Shown in pieces: positions 1-8,732 of a stretch of DNA of 18,179 nucleotides. How positions within the stretch are numbered: the first letter of the stretch is position 1; the number at the start of each line of letters is the position of its first letter. Location of the stretch: contig CAMBHX010000020.1 of assembly GCA_945867285.1 (NCBI GenBank), positions 1 to 18,179 on the forward strand, written 5' to 3'. This stretch comes from Sulfuricurvum sp. IAE1 (GTDB lineage: Bacteria; Campylobacterota; Campylobacteria; Campylobacterales; Sulfurimonadaceae). The notes under the pieces were generated by a model that worked only from the letters and a program-made list of their open reading frames with translations, searched no databases and was not told where the DNA came from. A program made the translations under genes and the position numbers.

Positions 1-2211
1 GCTGCAAAAATCGAAAAACTGTCCCATAAATTTCCTAAAGGTTTGGCATACGACATACCTTACGATACCACTGATTTTGTCAAAATATCTATTAAAGAGG
101 TTATTACAACCCTTATTGAGGCGATTATTTTAGTCAGTCTTGTTATCTATTTATTCCTGCAAAGTTTTCGTGCAGCACTTATCCCTATTCTTGCTATACC
201 CGTTTCACTGATGGGAGCATTTATCGGAATGTATCTGCTAGGCTATTCTATCAATTCACTGACACTGTTTGGACTCGTGTTGGCTATTGGGATTGTCGTG
301 GATGATGCTATTATCGTAGTGGAAAATATGGAGCGCATCATGCGGGACGAAAAACTCTCACCCTACCATGCTGCCATCAAAGCGATGAAACAAATTTCAG
401 GCCCTGTCGTTGCAATCGTCATGGTTATGTGTGCTGTCTTTATCCCTGCAACCTTTATGGGAGGGATGACAGGACAACTGTATAAACAATTTGCCTCAAC
501 TATTGCTATTTCTGTCATATTTTCAGGGTTCATTGCCCTCACCTTTGCCCCTGCTATCAGCGCTCTTATCCTCAAAAATACCCATCACGAACCTGCTCGT
601 TTTTTCCAATGGTTTAATCGTAAATTTGCAACAATGACCGATAGTTATGTCAGACGTTCCGGATGGATGATTCGCCGATCGTTTTTATTTTTGATCATCT
701 ATCTCTCAACGTATTTTTTTATCGGGTTTTTCCACAAAACCCTTCCAAGTGCTTTTTTACCAATGGAAGATCAGGGATATTTTATTACAGCAGTTGTGTT
801 ACCCGATGGAGCCACCGCTAATCGTACCCTAGAAGTTGTAAAGCAAGTCGAAGCCATTTTGGCAAAGCAAGAGGGTATACATCGTTATACTGCTATCACG
901 GGTTTAAATATTCTCACGTTTTCACAAGAACCTAATGCCGCTGTTATCTTTACTCGTCTAAAATCCTGGGATGAGCGTACTACCAAAGAACTCTCATTAT
1001 TTGGGATACTCGGCTCTGTTGGCCCACAGCTAGGATCCATCAAAGAAGCTAAAGTCTTTGCTATGCCACCACCGCCGATACGTGGTATGGGACCATCAGA
1101 TATGTTTAGTCTCAAGCTCTTGCAGCCAGGGGATAGCAATGTCACAAGACTCTATGAGACAACTCAAGGATTTCTCCACCATTTGGGACAATCAAGCGCT
1201 ATTGTAAAACCATTTAGTACGATGAATATCACGACACCTACTCTCAAAGTGGAAGTCAATCGTGAAAAAGCGAAAATACTAGGTCTTTCGATTGCTGATA
1301 TTTTTCAAACCATCCAAGCCACTATTGGGTATGTCAATATCAATCAGTTTGATAAAAATGGTAAGACCTATTGGGTACAAATGCAATCAGATGCACCCTA
1401 TCGCGCTACTCCTCAAGATATTGGACGGGCATGGGTACGTTCATCCTCTGGTCAAATGGTACCCCTCTCCAGTGTTGTCACCGTCAGCATGGACAATGCC
1501 CCCTCGAGCATTGAGCACTTCAATGGAACGCTAAGTACCACAATAATGGGTTCCCCTGCTCCCGGCCACAGTTCAGGGGAAATCATCAACTTTATTGACA
1601 CAACCGCAGACAAAGTCCTCCCAACCACTGCAAGTTTCGATTGGGAAGGTCTGTATCTCCAAGAAAAACTCGTGGGATCAAAATCACTCATCATCGCTGC
1701 ATTTGCCCTCGTTATGGTCTATCTCATCTTGGCAGCATTATATGGGACGTGGACACTACCTATTTCCATAATGCTGGCTGTTCCGTATGGAATAATGGGG
1801 GCTTACGCTGTTGTATGGGTTATCCCATGGCTCAACAATAACGTCTTTTTTCAAATAGGCCTACTCACTCTCATCGCACTTTCGGCAAAAAATGCAATTT
1901 TGGTTGTCGAGTTTGCCCAAGAACAACGTCATGCAGGCAAAACAGTCTATGAAGCGGCGATGGAAGCGGCACGACTGCGCTACCGACCGATGATGATGAC
2001 CTCTTTTGCTTTTTTAGCAGGAATGTTACCCCTTATTTTTAGTTCAGGTGCAGGGGCCGGCGGACGTTTTTCTATTGGTGTAGCAATGTTTGGCGGGATG
2101 CTTGCTGCGACTTTTATCGAGCGGTATTTCATCCCTTATCTCTACTATTGGGTTGCAACGATTCAAGAAAAAATAGCCCCACACCAAGAGGTAGCCGATG
2201 AAAACGTATAG
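1..2211 (+). CDS. RND multidrug efflux permease (AcrB/HAE1-like), 5' end outside window
   Basis: This is the inner-membrane pump of a tripartite RND exporter, which uses proton influx to drive drugs or other small molecules from the periplasm and inner membrane out through an outer-membrane channel. The frame is open from base 1, so the gene is cut by the window edge. By comparison with E. coli AcrB about 300 N-terminal residues are missing; the visible start matches the region just before TM2. The proton-relay motif in TM4 is intact (GIVVDDAIIVVEN, Asp101-Asp102 of the visible fragment), and so is the TM10 lysine (SAKNAILVVEF, Lys630). A second cluster of hydrophobic segments fills the C-terminal third. 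The downstream lipoprotein gene starts inside it (14-base overlap), so the two are translationally linked. Its membrane-fusion partner is probably encoded just upstream, outside the window. The substrate cannot be told. Confidence 0.95.
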   Translation, partial: AAKIEKLSHKFPKGLAYDIPYDTTDFVKISIKEVITTLIEAIILVSLVIYLFLQSFRAALIPILAIPVSLMGAFIGMYLLGYSINSLTLFGLVLAIGIVVDDAIIVVENMERIMRDEKLSPYHAAIKAMKQISGPVVAIVMVMCAVFIPATFMGGMTGQLYKQFASTIAISVIFSGFIALTFAPAISALILKNTHHEPARFFQWFNRKFATMTDSYVRRSGWMIRRSFLFLIIYLSTYFFIGFFHKTLPSAFLPMEDQGYFITAVVLPDGATANRTLEVVKQVEAILAKQEGIHRYTAITGLNILTFSQEPNAAVIFTRLKSWDERTTKELSLFGILGSVGPQLGSIKEAKVFAMPPPPIRGMGPSDMFSLKLLQPGDSNVTRLYETTQGFLHHLGQSSAIVKPFSTMNITTPTLKVEVNREKAKILGLSIADIFQTIQATIGYVNINQFDKNGKTYWVQMQSDAPYRATPQDIGRAWVRSSSGQMVPLSSVVTVSMDNAPSSIEHFNGTLSTTIMGSPAPGHSSGEIINFIDTTADKVLPTTASFDWEGLYLQEKLVGSKSLIIAAFALVMVYLILAALYGTWTLPISIMLAVPYGIMGAYAVVWVIPWLNNNVFFQIGLLTLIALSAKNAILVVEFAQEQRHAGKTVYEAAMEAARLRYRPMMMTSFAFLAGMLPLIFSSGAGAGGRFSIGVAMFGGMLAATFIERYFIPYLYYWVATIQEKIAPHQEVADENV

Positions 2212-3622
2212 CCTATTCACTCTTTCTTTGGCACTTTTGTTCACAGGGTGTGCTATTGGACCTGATTACCAACAACCAACTATCACTCCACCCACTGCGT
2301 TTCGCCACAGTGACTCTAACGCCTCAGCCAACATCAATCAAGAGTGGTGGAAAGTATATAAAGACCCTCATCTCACTAAAAGTATCGAAGAAGCCATCCT
2401 CAATAACTTTGACCTCATCAGTGCTGATGCTAATGTTGAGTCGATGCTGGGGAAATTTGATACGGCCAAATCGTATCTCTACCCACAAATCAATGCCAAT
2501 GGAAGCATGACACGCACCGGTGTCAACGATGCAACATCCTATAAGCTAAAAGATGGAACCCTCTCTACTTATGCAGCTAATCTATCACTGACTAGTTATG
2601 AGATTGATTTGTTTGGAAGAGTTCAACGAGCCAATGAAGCAGTTCGTGCGCAACTGCTCGCAACCGAATATTCACGCCAAACACTTCTACTCTCCATCAT
2701 TTCCAACACAGCCGTATCGTATCTCAAGATTTCATCTCTCAACGCACAAATAGATCTTGCTATTGAACACATGAAAGCCTCGCAAGAGATTTACAATCTA
2801 AATACCCTCAAGTTTAAATACGGGAATATCGCCCAAAGCATCCTCTTACAATCTAGCGCTGAATTAGAGAATTCCAAAGCGCTTTTAGCACAACTTAACG
2901 GGGCAAAAATAACCGAAGAAGCTACATTTAATCTCCTCCTGGGACGCAATCCGACCAGCGTAGTGACATCAGATTTGGAGACTATTACCTACCAAAAAAC
3001 ACCTGCGTATCTTCCCTCGCAAGTATTGCAAAAACGCCCTGACATTGCCTATGCGCAAGAAAACCTGATTGCTGCTAATGCCAAGGTAGGTATTGCCATG
3101 GCAGGGTATTATCCCAGTTTTAAACTCACGGGATTATTAGGTATCCAAAGTATTGATCTTACCTCCTTCACCGCAAATCCCACCAAAATTTGGGAAATAG
3201 CCCCCTCAATCAGTATCCCTATTTTTACTGCTGGACGGGTATCGGGAGAGATTAAAACCGCTCAAGCTGACTATAATGCCATATTGTCTGCTTATAAGAA
3301 ATCGATTGTCAATGCACTGGGTGATGTCGATAATGCACTGGGGCAAACACAGACGATGGAAGAACAACTCCACTACCAAAAAGAGCGAAGTAGTGCTATG
3401 AAACTGGCATTTGACCAGACCCGCATGAGATATGATGCGGGGACAATTGCCTATAATGAACTCCTTGTGGTACAGCTTCAGTGGCTCTCTGCGCAGCAAA
3501 GCTATCTGCAAGCTCGACAAAACACACTAATTTCGAGTGTTAATCTCTATAAAGCTCTTGGCGGAGGATGGGATTCCAATCAAACTATTCCCGTTCCAAA
3601 CATGCTGCCAGCGGGAAGATAA
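2198..3622 (+). CDS. Outer-membrane efflux lipoprotein (NodT/OprM/CusC family)
   Basis: This is the outer-membrane channel for the RND permease whose end it overlaps; three copies would form a tunnel across the periplasm and outer membrane. The 474-residue protein has a lipoprotein signal (LALLFTGCAIGPDY, lipidated Cys18). The residue after Cys18 is Ala, not Asp, which fits outer-membrane sorting. The family pattern GPDYQQP directly after the cysteine and the two repeated helical OEP modules are visible; the second module contains LQKRPDIAYAQENLIAANA and a tip region PIFTAGRVSGEI. Length is normal for NodT-type channels (about 460-490). The ATG at 2198 lies inside the upstream permease gene. 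A second, non-lipidated channel gene follows 13 bases later, so the operon encodes two channel types. Confidence 0.95.
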   Translation: MKTYSLFTLSLALLFTGCAIGPDYQQPTITPPTAFRHSDSNASANINQEWWKVYKDPHLTKSIEEAILNNFDLISADANVESMLGKFDTAKSYLYPQINANGSMTRTGVNDATSYKLKDGTLSTYAANLSLTSYEIDLFGRVQRANEAVRAQLLATEYSRQTLLLSIISNTAVSYLKISSLNAQIDLAIEHMKASQEIYNLNTLKFKYGNIAQSILLQSSAELENSKALLAQLNGAKITEEATFNLLLGRNPTSVVTSDLETITYQKTPAYLPSQVLQKRPDIAYAQENLIAANAKVGIAMAGYYPSFKLTGLLGIQSIDLTSFTANPTKIWEIAPSISIPIFTAGRVSGEIKTAQADYNAILSAYKKSIVNALGDVDNALGQTQTMEEQLHYQKERSSAMKLAFDQTRMRYDAGTIAYNELLVVQLQWLSAQQSYLQARQNTLISSVNLYKALGGGWDSNQTIPVPNMLPAGR

Positions 3623-3635
3623 AAGGAAGAAATTT

Positions 3636-4859
3636 ATGAAATATCTCTTGTTCTTACTTTTTGTTGTGATGCTTCATGCTGATACAACACTCCATGAACT
3701 CATTGAGTCGGCACAGCATAATGAAAAAATGACAAGCTTAGAACAAAAGTTTGATGCATCACAACTCAATTATCAAGCTACAAAAAATTCCTATCTTCCT
3801 CGTGTAGATGGATTTGGAAATGGTGATTACGTGAATCATAGGGGTGGCTTTGATGCTGCTCAAAGTTACACAGCAGGGGTGCGAGCCAAGGCAGTTCTTT
3901 TCGATGGATTCAAGCGTGAAAATCGCTTTGATCAGCACAATGCTCTTAAAAATGCTGCGTTATACAATCTTCATGCAGGGAAAAAAGAGATTTCACTCAC
4001 TGTGATAAAACGCTATTTTGAACTTCAAAATACCTTAGAAGAAATCCATACCTATTCATTGACTCGAGACCAACTTGATGCACAGCTCATACGTCTTGAA
4101 AAGTTTTACAGTGCAGGACTTGCCAGCGAAGATGCCCTGATGCGCTTACGCTCAGCTCTTGCCAATGCCAACTATGAGATCGAAGATTTAAGCTACCAAA
4201 GTGATCGTCAAAAAGCTGATTTGGAAACGATTACCAATACAACATTTATACAGCTCTCGCCTGCACACATAATTGAGCCTAAACCCATTCCCAATGAAGA
4301 CCTGGATTTTCTCAAGGCACTGCGTTTTTCTCGTGATGCCACCACCTATCAAGCACAACAAAGTGACGAGGGCTTTCTCCCCACGCTTAGTATTACAGAC
4401 CAATACACCTATTCCAACTATGTTGATGACCCTATTGCATCTATGCGTGTCAAGGATCAAAACAAACTTAGCCTATCACTCACAGTCAATTTACTCGATT
4501 TCAATACGATGTCCACAACCAAGCAAGCCTTAATCGCTCAATCAAACGCGCAGAGCAATGAGCTGGCATACGCAACCAAAGAGGCAACCACCAACAAAAC
4601 CATGGCACAAAAGTATATTGTACGCTCTCGTGCTCTTATAAATGCTGCCCAAAGCTCATTTGATTCTTCTAAAAAAACCTTTGATGCAGTCAAGCAAAAA
4701 TACGAAGCCCGTATTGTCGATTACGTCACTTATCTCGATGCACTTCGCTCTCTCACCGATTCAACCAATCAACTAAGCCGTGCCAAACGTTCTCTTAACT
4801 ATGCGTATGCCACTTATTATTATTATGCAGGATTAGATCCCAAGGAGTATATACAATGA
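3636..4859 (+). CDS. TolC-family outer-membrane channel protein
   Basis: This is a TolC-like channel of 407 residues, probably the partner of the fusion protein and RND permease encoded just downstream. The start at 3636 is chosen over an in-frame ATG at 3537 because it follows an AAGGAAG ribosome site (3623-3630) and gives a clean signal peptide (MKYLLFLLFVVMLHA, cleavage before DTT). The longer form would put 33 charged residues before that signal and overlap the lipoprotein gene by 86 bases. Long amphipathic helices rich in Ala, Gln, Asn and Ser follow, with the OEP-type turn motif KAVLFDGFKRENRFDQ around residue 90. There is no lipobox, unlike the preceding channel. The stop codon overlaps the next start as ATGA. 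Confidence 0.9.
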   Translation: MKYLLFLLFVVMLHADTTLHELIESAQHNEKMTSLEQKFDASQLNYQATKNSYLPRVDGFGNGDYVNHRGGFDAAQSYTAGVRAKAVLFDGFKRENRFDQHNALKNAALYNLHAGKKEISLTVIKRYFELQNTLEEIHTYSLTRDQLDAQLIRLEKFYSAGLASEDALMRLRSALANANYEIEDLSYQSDRQKADLETITNTTFIQLSPAHIIEPKPIPNEDLDFLKALRFSRDATTYQAQQSDEGFLPTLSITDQYTYSNYVDDPIASMRVKDQNKLSLSLTVNLLDFNTMSTTKQALIAQSNAQSNELAYATKEATTNKTMAQKYIVRSRALINAAQSSFDSSKKTFDAVKQKYEARIVDYVTYLDALRSLTDSTNQLSRAKRSLNYAYATYYYYAGLDPKEYIQ

Positions 4860-5593
4860 ACTATTTAGTATCCTTTTTCTTTCTCATTACCACATTGATG
4901 GGTGAAAATATTTATGCGACTTTTGATGTTGTTGCACTCAAAGAAGCTAATTTGGCACTCACAACATCAGGGGTCGTCAAAACGTTGCGAGTGGATGTTG
5001 GAAGCCGTGTTAAACAAGGGGATATTCTCTTAGAAATAGATAACGACAATCTTGTAGCTGGAGTCAATTTGGCCAAAGAGAGTCTCAAGAAAGCCTCCAT
5101 TGAAGAGCAGTTTGCACGACAAACGTATGAACGCTATAAAAAAGTCGAAAGTGTTATTGATGCACAGCTTATGGACCAAAACACTCTTGTTTACCAAAAA
5201 TCTTCCGCGGTACTGGGGGAGGCAAAAGCGCAATTGCGCTATCAAAATACCCTTGTTGAAAAAACACGCCTTCGTGCTCCGTTTAGTGGAGTTATATCCC
5301 AGCGTAATGTTCAACTGGGTGACGGTGTTGGTGGTGGGTCTATCCCTCTTTTTAAACTCATTAGTGATGGCAGTGTTAAGCTAATTATTCAATTTGATGA
5401 AAAATATCTAAGCCGTGTCAAGCAAGGATCTTCCATACGCTATCGTGTTGACGGGGAGAGCCAATGGCGTAGTGCACGTATCAGTAAGATTCATCCAACA
5501 ATCAACCCAAAAAACCGTAAAGCTACCGCTGAAGTGCTTGCCTCCAAAATTGCCCCAGGGCTTTTTGGTGAGGCTTATATCCTTGGACAATAA
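4856..5593 (+). CDS. Short RND periplasmic adaptor (membrane-fusion protein, HlyD/AcrA type)
   Basis: This adaptor should couple the RND permease encoded 2 bases downstream to the TolC-like channel encoded upstream. The 245 residues begin with a hydrophobic signal (MNYLVSFFFLITTLMG). A split lipoyl/barrel-sandwich domain follows (residues about 36-64, with VDVGSRVKQGDILLEID, and 139-165, with RLRAPFSGVISQR), interrupted by one helical hairpin (about 68-137). A beta-barrel domain ends the protein, with the family-typical INPKNRKATAEV near 217-228. AcrA-type adaptors are usually about 370-400 residues; this one lacks the long hairpin and most of the C-terminal membrane-proximal domain, but nothing suggests a frameshift. 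The start overlaps the tolC stop by 4 bases (ATGA), so translation is probably coupled. Confidence 0.9.
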   Translation: MNYLVSFFFLITTLMGENIYATFDVVALKEANLALTTSGVVKTLRVDVGSRVKQGDILLEIDNDNLVAGVNLAKESLKKASIEEQFARQTYERYKKVESVIDAQLMDQNTLVYQKSSAVLGEAKAQLRYQNTLVEKTRLRAPFSGVISQRNVQLGDGVGGGSIPLFKLISDGSVKLIIQFDEKYLSRVKQGSSIRYRVDGESQWRSARISKIHPTINPKNRKATAEVLASKIAPGLFGEAYILGQ

Positions 5594-5595
5594 CT

Positions 5596-8500
5596 ATGTA
5601 TAAATTTGCAATCAATCGTCCTATCACTACACTTATGCTCGTGATGACGTTTATTGTTTTTGGGCTTCTTAGCTTTCGTGCTATGCCTGTGGCACTTTTT
5701 CCTAATATTGATTTTCCGATCGTAACCATACAAACTTCTTATCCTGGTGCCGATCCCGAAACCATAGAATCAAAAGTGACCGATAAGATAGAAGAAGCCG
5801 TTTCAGGCATCGATGGCATCGATAAACTCATCTCAACGAGTTATGAAGGCCTTAGTGTCGTCACGGTACAGTTTGAACTGACCAAAGATATCGAAGAAGC
5901 GGCCAATGATGTTCGGGATAAAGTAGGAACCGTCAATCTTGACAGTGATATTAAATCGCCTATTGTTCAAAAAGTGAGTATCTCGGGTGCCGCTTCTATT
6001 AAACTCTTTGTCAGTACCAAAACTGGTGACAATATTGCTTTGATGCGATTTGCCGATGAAAAAATAAAACCAAAACTCCAACGTATTGAAGGGGTTGCAA
6101 ATGTTAAGATCGTAGGCTATCGAGATCGAGAAATTCGTATCTTTACCGATCCGTTTTTACTTAACAAATATGGTATCTCTTCAGATCAGCTCCGAAACCT
6201 GATTGCACGTGAAAATATTCGCTCAGGTGGCGGAAAACTCATCTCTTCCCACAATGAACTGATTCTGAAGACACGCAGTGATGCCATAAGCCTTGATGAT
6301 TTGAAAAAGCTCCCCATTCGCCCAGGACTACATTTGGAGGAAATCGCTCGTGTCGAAGATGGCCTCAAAGATGCAAAAAGCTACTCAGCTTACAATGGAT
6401 CGCAGGGGGTACTGCTGGAAGTGCAAAAAATATCAGGTGCCAATGATTTAGAAGTGATCAAAGGGGTCAAAAAAGCAATGCCCTCACTAAGTGCATTAGC
6501 ATCGGACAACTACTCACTACAACTCATCGAAGATCAATCGGATAAAATTCTGGTCAATATCGACAATGTAAAATTCGATCTTATTTTAGGTGCATTGTTG
6601 GCGGTATTAATTGTTTTCTTCTTTTTACGAAACCTTACTGCCACACTCATTGCAGCGATTGCCATCCCCACTTCTATCATTGGAACTTTTGCAATAATCG
6701 ATGCACTTGGATATGATCTTAACCGTCTTACACTCATCGGATTAACTCTTGCTATTGGTATTTTTATCGATGACGCTATTGTTATTATTGAAAATATTTC
6801 TAAAAAAATGGAATCAGGGATGAAACCCTTTGAAGCTTCTTTTGAAGGGGTAAAAGAAGTGGCTTTTTCGATTCTTGCCATTTCGTCTATGTTGCTTGCC
6901 GTTTTTGTCCCTGTGGCTTTTATGGGAGGAATTGTCGGAAAATTTTTCAACTCCTTTGCTATGACAGTAGCTTCAGGAGTTCTTATCTCCTATTTTGTAG
7001 CTATTATGTTTATTCCTACAGTAGGTGCACGACTTCTCAGTGGCAGTGAAAGTGCTTTTTGGATCAAAACAGAACCGATATTCCAGAAACTTGATCACGC
7101 CTATCAAAGAGCTTTAGCATTGCTTATTCGCTTCAAAGGGACAACCCTTATAGTGATTGCTGCTATTCTTATTGTCTCTTTTTCACTCGCGAGTAAAGTA
7201 GGTGGAACGTTTGTCCCAATGGAAGACATGTCTGAGATGCGTGTGATGGTCAAAGCTCCCGTAGGAATTTCACTCGAAGCCATGAAAAAAGAGATGCAAC
7301 CGCTAGTAGCTACACTGCAAAAAGACAAACGAATTCAAACTGTTGTCCTAACCATCGGCTACAATCCAGCAAAAGAAGCGCATAAAGCGATGATTTATGC
7401 TAAACTCCTCCCCGTAGAACAACGAGAAGGACTTGAGACCATCATTGGCTTTTACCGAGAAAAATTCAAAATCTATTCCCATCTCATCATCAGTGTCGAA
7501 GATGTCCCCCCCATCGATACAGGGGAGAGCAACGCTCCTATTCAAGTCGTCCTCACGGGAGCTGATTTATCCGTATTGGAAACCAAAGCAGACGCATTAA
7601 TGCAGTTACTCAAAGAGAGCAATGGCACAATCGATACTGACAGCGATTTTGAGCCTGGAAAACCCGAAGTTCGGATAACCATCAACCGTGAAAGTGCGCA
7701 ACGGCTTGGAATTACTGCTAAAGATATTGCTTATGCCATTAATTCCACCTATTCCAGTGACAGTGCCATATCGAATTTTGAACAAGAAGGTCGCCAGTTC
7801 GACATAACATTACGGAATGCGGATGAATACCGCAAGACCATCGAAGATCTCAAAAAAATACAAATATCAAGTGCTTCAGGGGAATTAGTCTCACTAGATG
7901 GGCTTGTCAATCTTCAAATCACACAAGGGACCGCCTCGATCAATCGTTTTGATCGTGAACGAAAGATTTTAGTCACTTCTAATCTCAACGGCGCTCCATT
8001 GGACTCCATTGTCAACTTAATCGATTCGAAACTCCCGCCAGTATTGGGTGAAGAATATCATTATCGTTATACTGGTGATATTGAGCGGATGCAAGAAACG
8101 CTTGAGGCATTTGGATTTACAGTGGGTCTGGCAGTCATTTTGATCTATCTTATCCTTGCCGCTTTATATGAATCACTCCTCCAGCCTCTCATCATCATGG
8201 TGGCTATGCCGCTGAGCTTTACCGGAGTGATTCTCGCTTTATACCTCACGGGGAACCCTTTTAGTATCTTTGTTATGATTGGGATTATTTTACTGCTGGG
8301 GATGGTTGGGAAAAATGCCATTCTGGTCGTCGATTTTGCCAACGCTGCAATCAAAAATGGTAAAACAGTCGATGAGGCCCTACTAGAAGCGGGTGAAAAA
8401 CGGCTGCGCCCAATTCTTATGACCACATTTGCTATGATCTTTGCCATGTTGCCACTTGCGCTTGGTCAGGGAGCTGGCCATGAAAGTAATGCCCCCATGG

Positions 8501-8631
8501 CGATTTCCATCATTGGAGGACTGATCAGCTCAACCCTGCTAGCATTATTTGTTGTCCCAATACTCTATCGGATAATATACCCTTTAGATGCAGGCTTGCG
8601 ACGCTACTACGAAAAAGAGCTTATTCCTTAA
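5596..8631 (+). CDS. RND efflux permease (AcrB/MdtBC-like HAE1 family), complete
   Basis: This is a complete proton-driven RND permease of 1011 residues, a normal length. The N-terminus MYKFAINRPITTLMLVMTFI is the standard first membrane helix, followed by the porter-domain signature (FPNIDFPIVTIQTSYPGADP). TM4 carries the proton-relay pair Asp392-Asp393 (GIFIDDAIVIIEN), and TM10 the matching Lys906 (GMVGKNAILVVDF). Two large periplasmic loops and 12 membrane helices fit the hydrophobic pattern. It lies 2 bases after its adaptor gene and ends the efflux operon. It differs clearly from the first permease of the operon, so the two are not a recent tandem duplication. The substrate is unknown. 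The stop is followed by repeat copy A, shared with the converging ridA gene. Confidence 0.97.
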   Translation: MYKFAINRPITTLMLVMTFIVFGLLSFRAMPVALFPNIDFPIVTIQTSYPGADPETIESKVTDKIEEAVSGIDGIDKLISTSYEGLSVVTVQFELTKDIEEAANDVRDKVGTVNLDSDIKSPIVQKVSISGAASIKLFVSTKTGDNIALMRFADEKIKPKLQRIEGVANVKIVGYRDREIRIFTDPFLLNKYGISSDQLRNLIARENIRSGGGKLISSHNELILKTRSDAISLDDLKKLPIRPGLHLEEIARVEDGLKDAKSYSAYNGSQGVLLEVQKISGANDLEVIKGVKKAMPSLSALASDNYSLQLIEDQSDKILVNIDNVKFDLILGALLAVLIVFFFLRNLTATLIAAIAIPTSIIGTFAIIDALGYDLNRLTLIGLTLAIGIFIDDAIVIIENISKKMESGMKPFEASFEGVKEVAFSILAISSMLLAVFVPVAFMGGIVGKFFNSFAMTVASGVLISYFVAIMFIPTVGARLLSGSESAFWIKTEPIFQKLDHAYQRALALLIRFKGTTLIVIAAILIVSFSLASKVGGTFVPMEDMSEMRVMVKAPVGISLEAMKKEMQPLVATLQKDKRIQTVVLTIGYNPAKEAHKAMIYAKLLPVEQREGLETIIGFYREKFKIYSHLIISVEDVPPIDTGESNAPIQVVLTGADLSVLETKADALMQLLKESNGTIDTDSDFEPGKPEVRITINRESAQRLGITAKDIAYAINSTYSSDSAISNFEQEGRQFDITLRNADEYRKTIEDLKKIQISSASGELVSLDGLVNLQITQGTASINRFDRERKILVTSNLNGAPLDSIVNLIDSKLPPVLGEEYHYRYTGDIERMQETLEAFGFTVGLAVILIYLILAALYESLLQPLIIMVAMPLSFTGVILALYLTGNPFSIFVMIGIILLLGMVGKNAILVVDFANAAIKNGKTVDEALLEAGEKRLRPILMTTFAMIFAMLPLALGQGAGHESNAPMAISIIGGLISSTLLALFVVPILYRIIYPLDAGLRRYYEKELIP

Positions 8632-8645
8632 TAAAGAAAAATTCT

Positions 8646-8732
8646 CGAAAAATATATTTTTCGTAGCTTTAGGGGGTTGTAGGGACATTTGTCCCTGCCA
8701 CTAAAACGGATGTATTCGTTTTAGTGTGTAAC
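8646..8732 (-). repeat. Structured three-hairpin intergenic repeat, copy A
   Basis: Read on the - strand (downstream of ridA), this element has three parts. First is a 9-bp stem ACTAAAACG/CGTTTTAGT with an 8-base loop (8700-8725). Second is the palindrome AGGGACAAATGTCCCT (8681-8696) and a C-run. Third is an 18-base perfect palindrome CGAAAAATATATTTTTCG (8646-8663). The core at 8664-8732 matches the reverse complement of 15099-15167 at 64 of 69 positions by hand alignment. The last ridA codons and its stop lie inside the element. No U-tract follows hairpins 1 or 2, so they are not classical Rho-independent terminators, although the element fills the gap between two converging transcripts. Confidence 0.88.

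Noticed and set aside
43..45. TTG as the start of the first permease gene.
   Set aside because: The frame is open to base 1 with AcrB-like residues before it, and the protein would lack TM1 and half of the first porter domain.
3537..3635. Longer start for the TolC-like gene.
   Set aside because: It would put a charged 33-residue stretch before an evident signal peptide and overlap the lipoprotein gene; the 3636 ATG has a good ribosome site.
6534..6950. Long antisense open frame (138 codons) within the second RND permease.
   Set aside because: It mirrors a membrane-helix region of a certain gene, has no ribosome site or recognisable domain, and is typical of antisense shadows.
8632..8732. 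Rho-independent terminator between the RND operon and ridA.
   Set aside because: Hairpins are present but none is GC-rich with a following U-tract; the 8646-8663 stem is almost all A/T. A role in termination is possible but not shown, so it is listed as a repeat.
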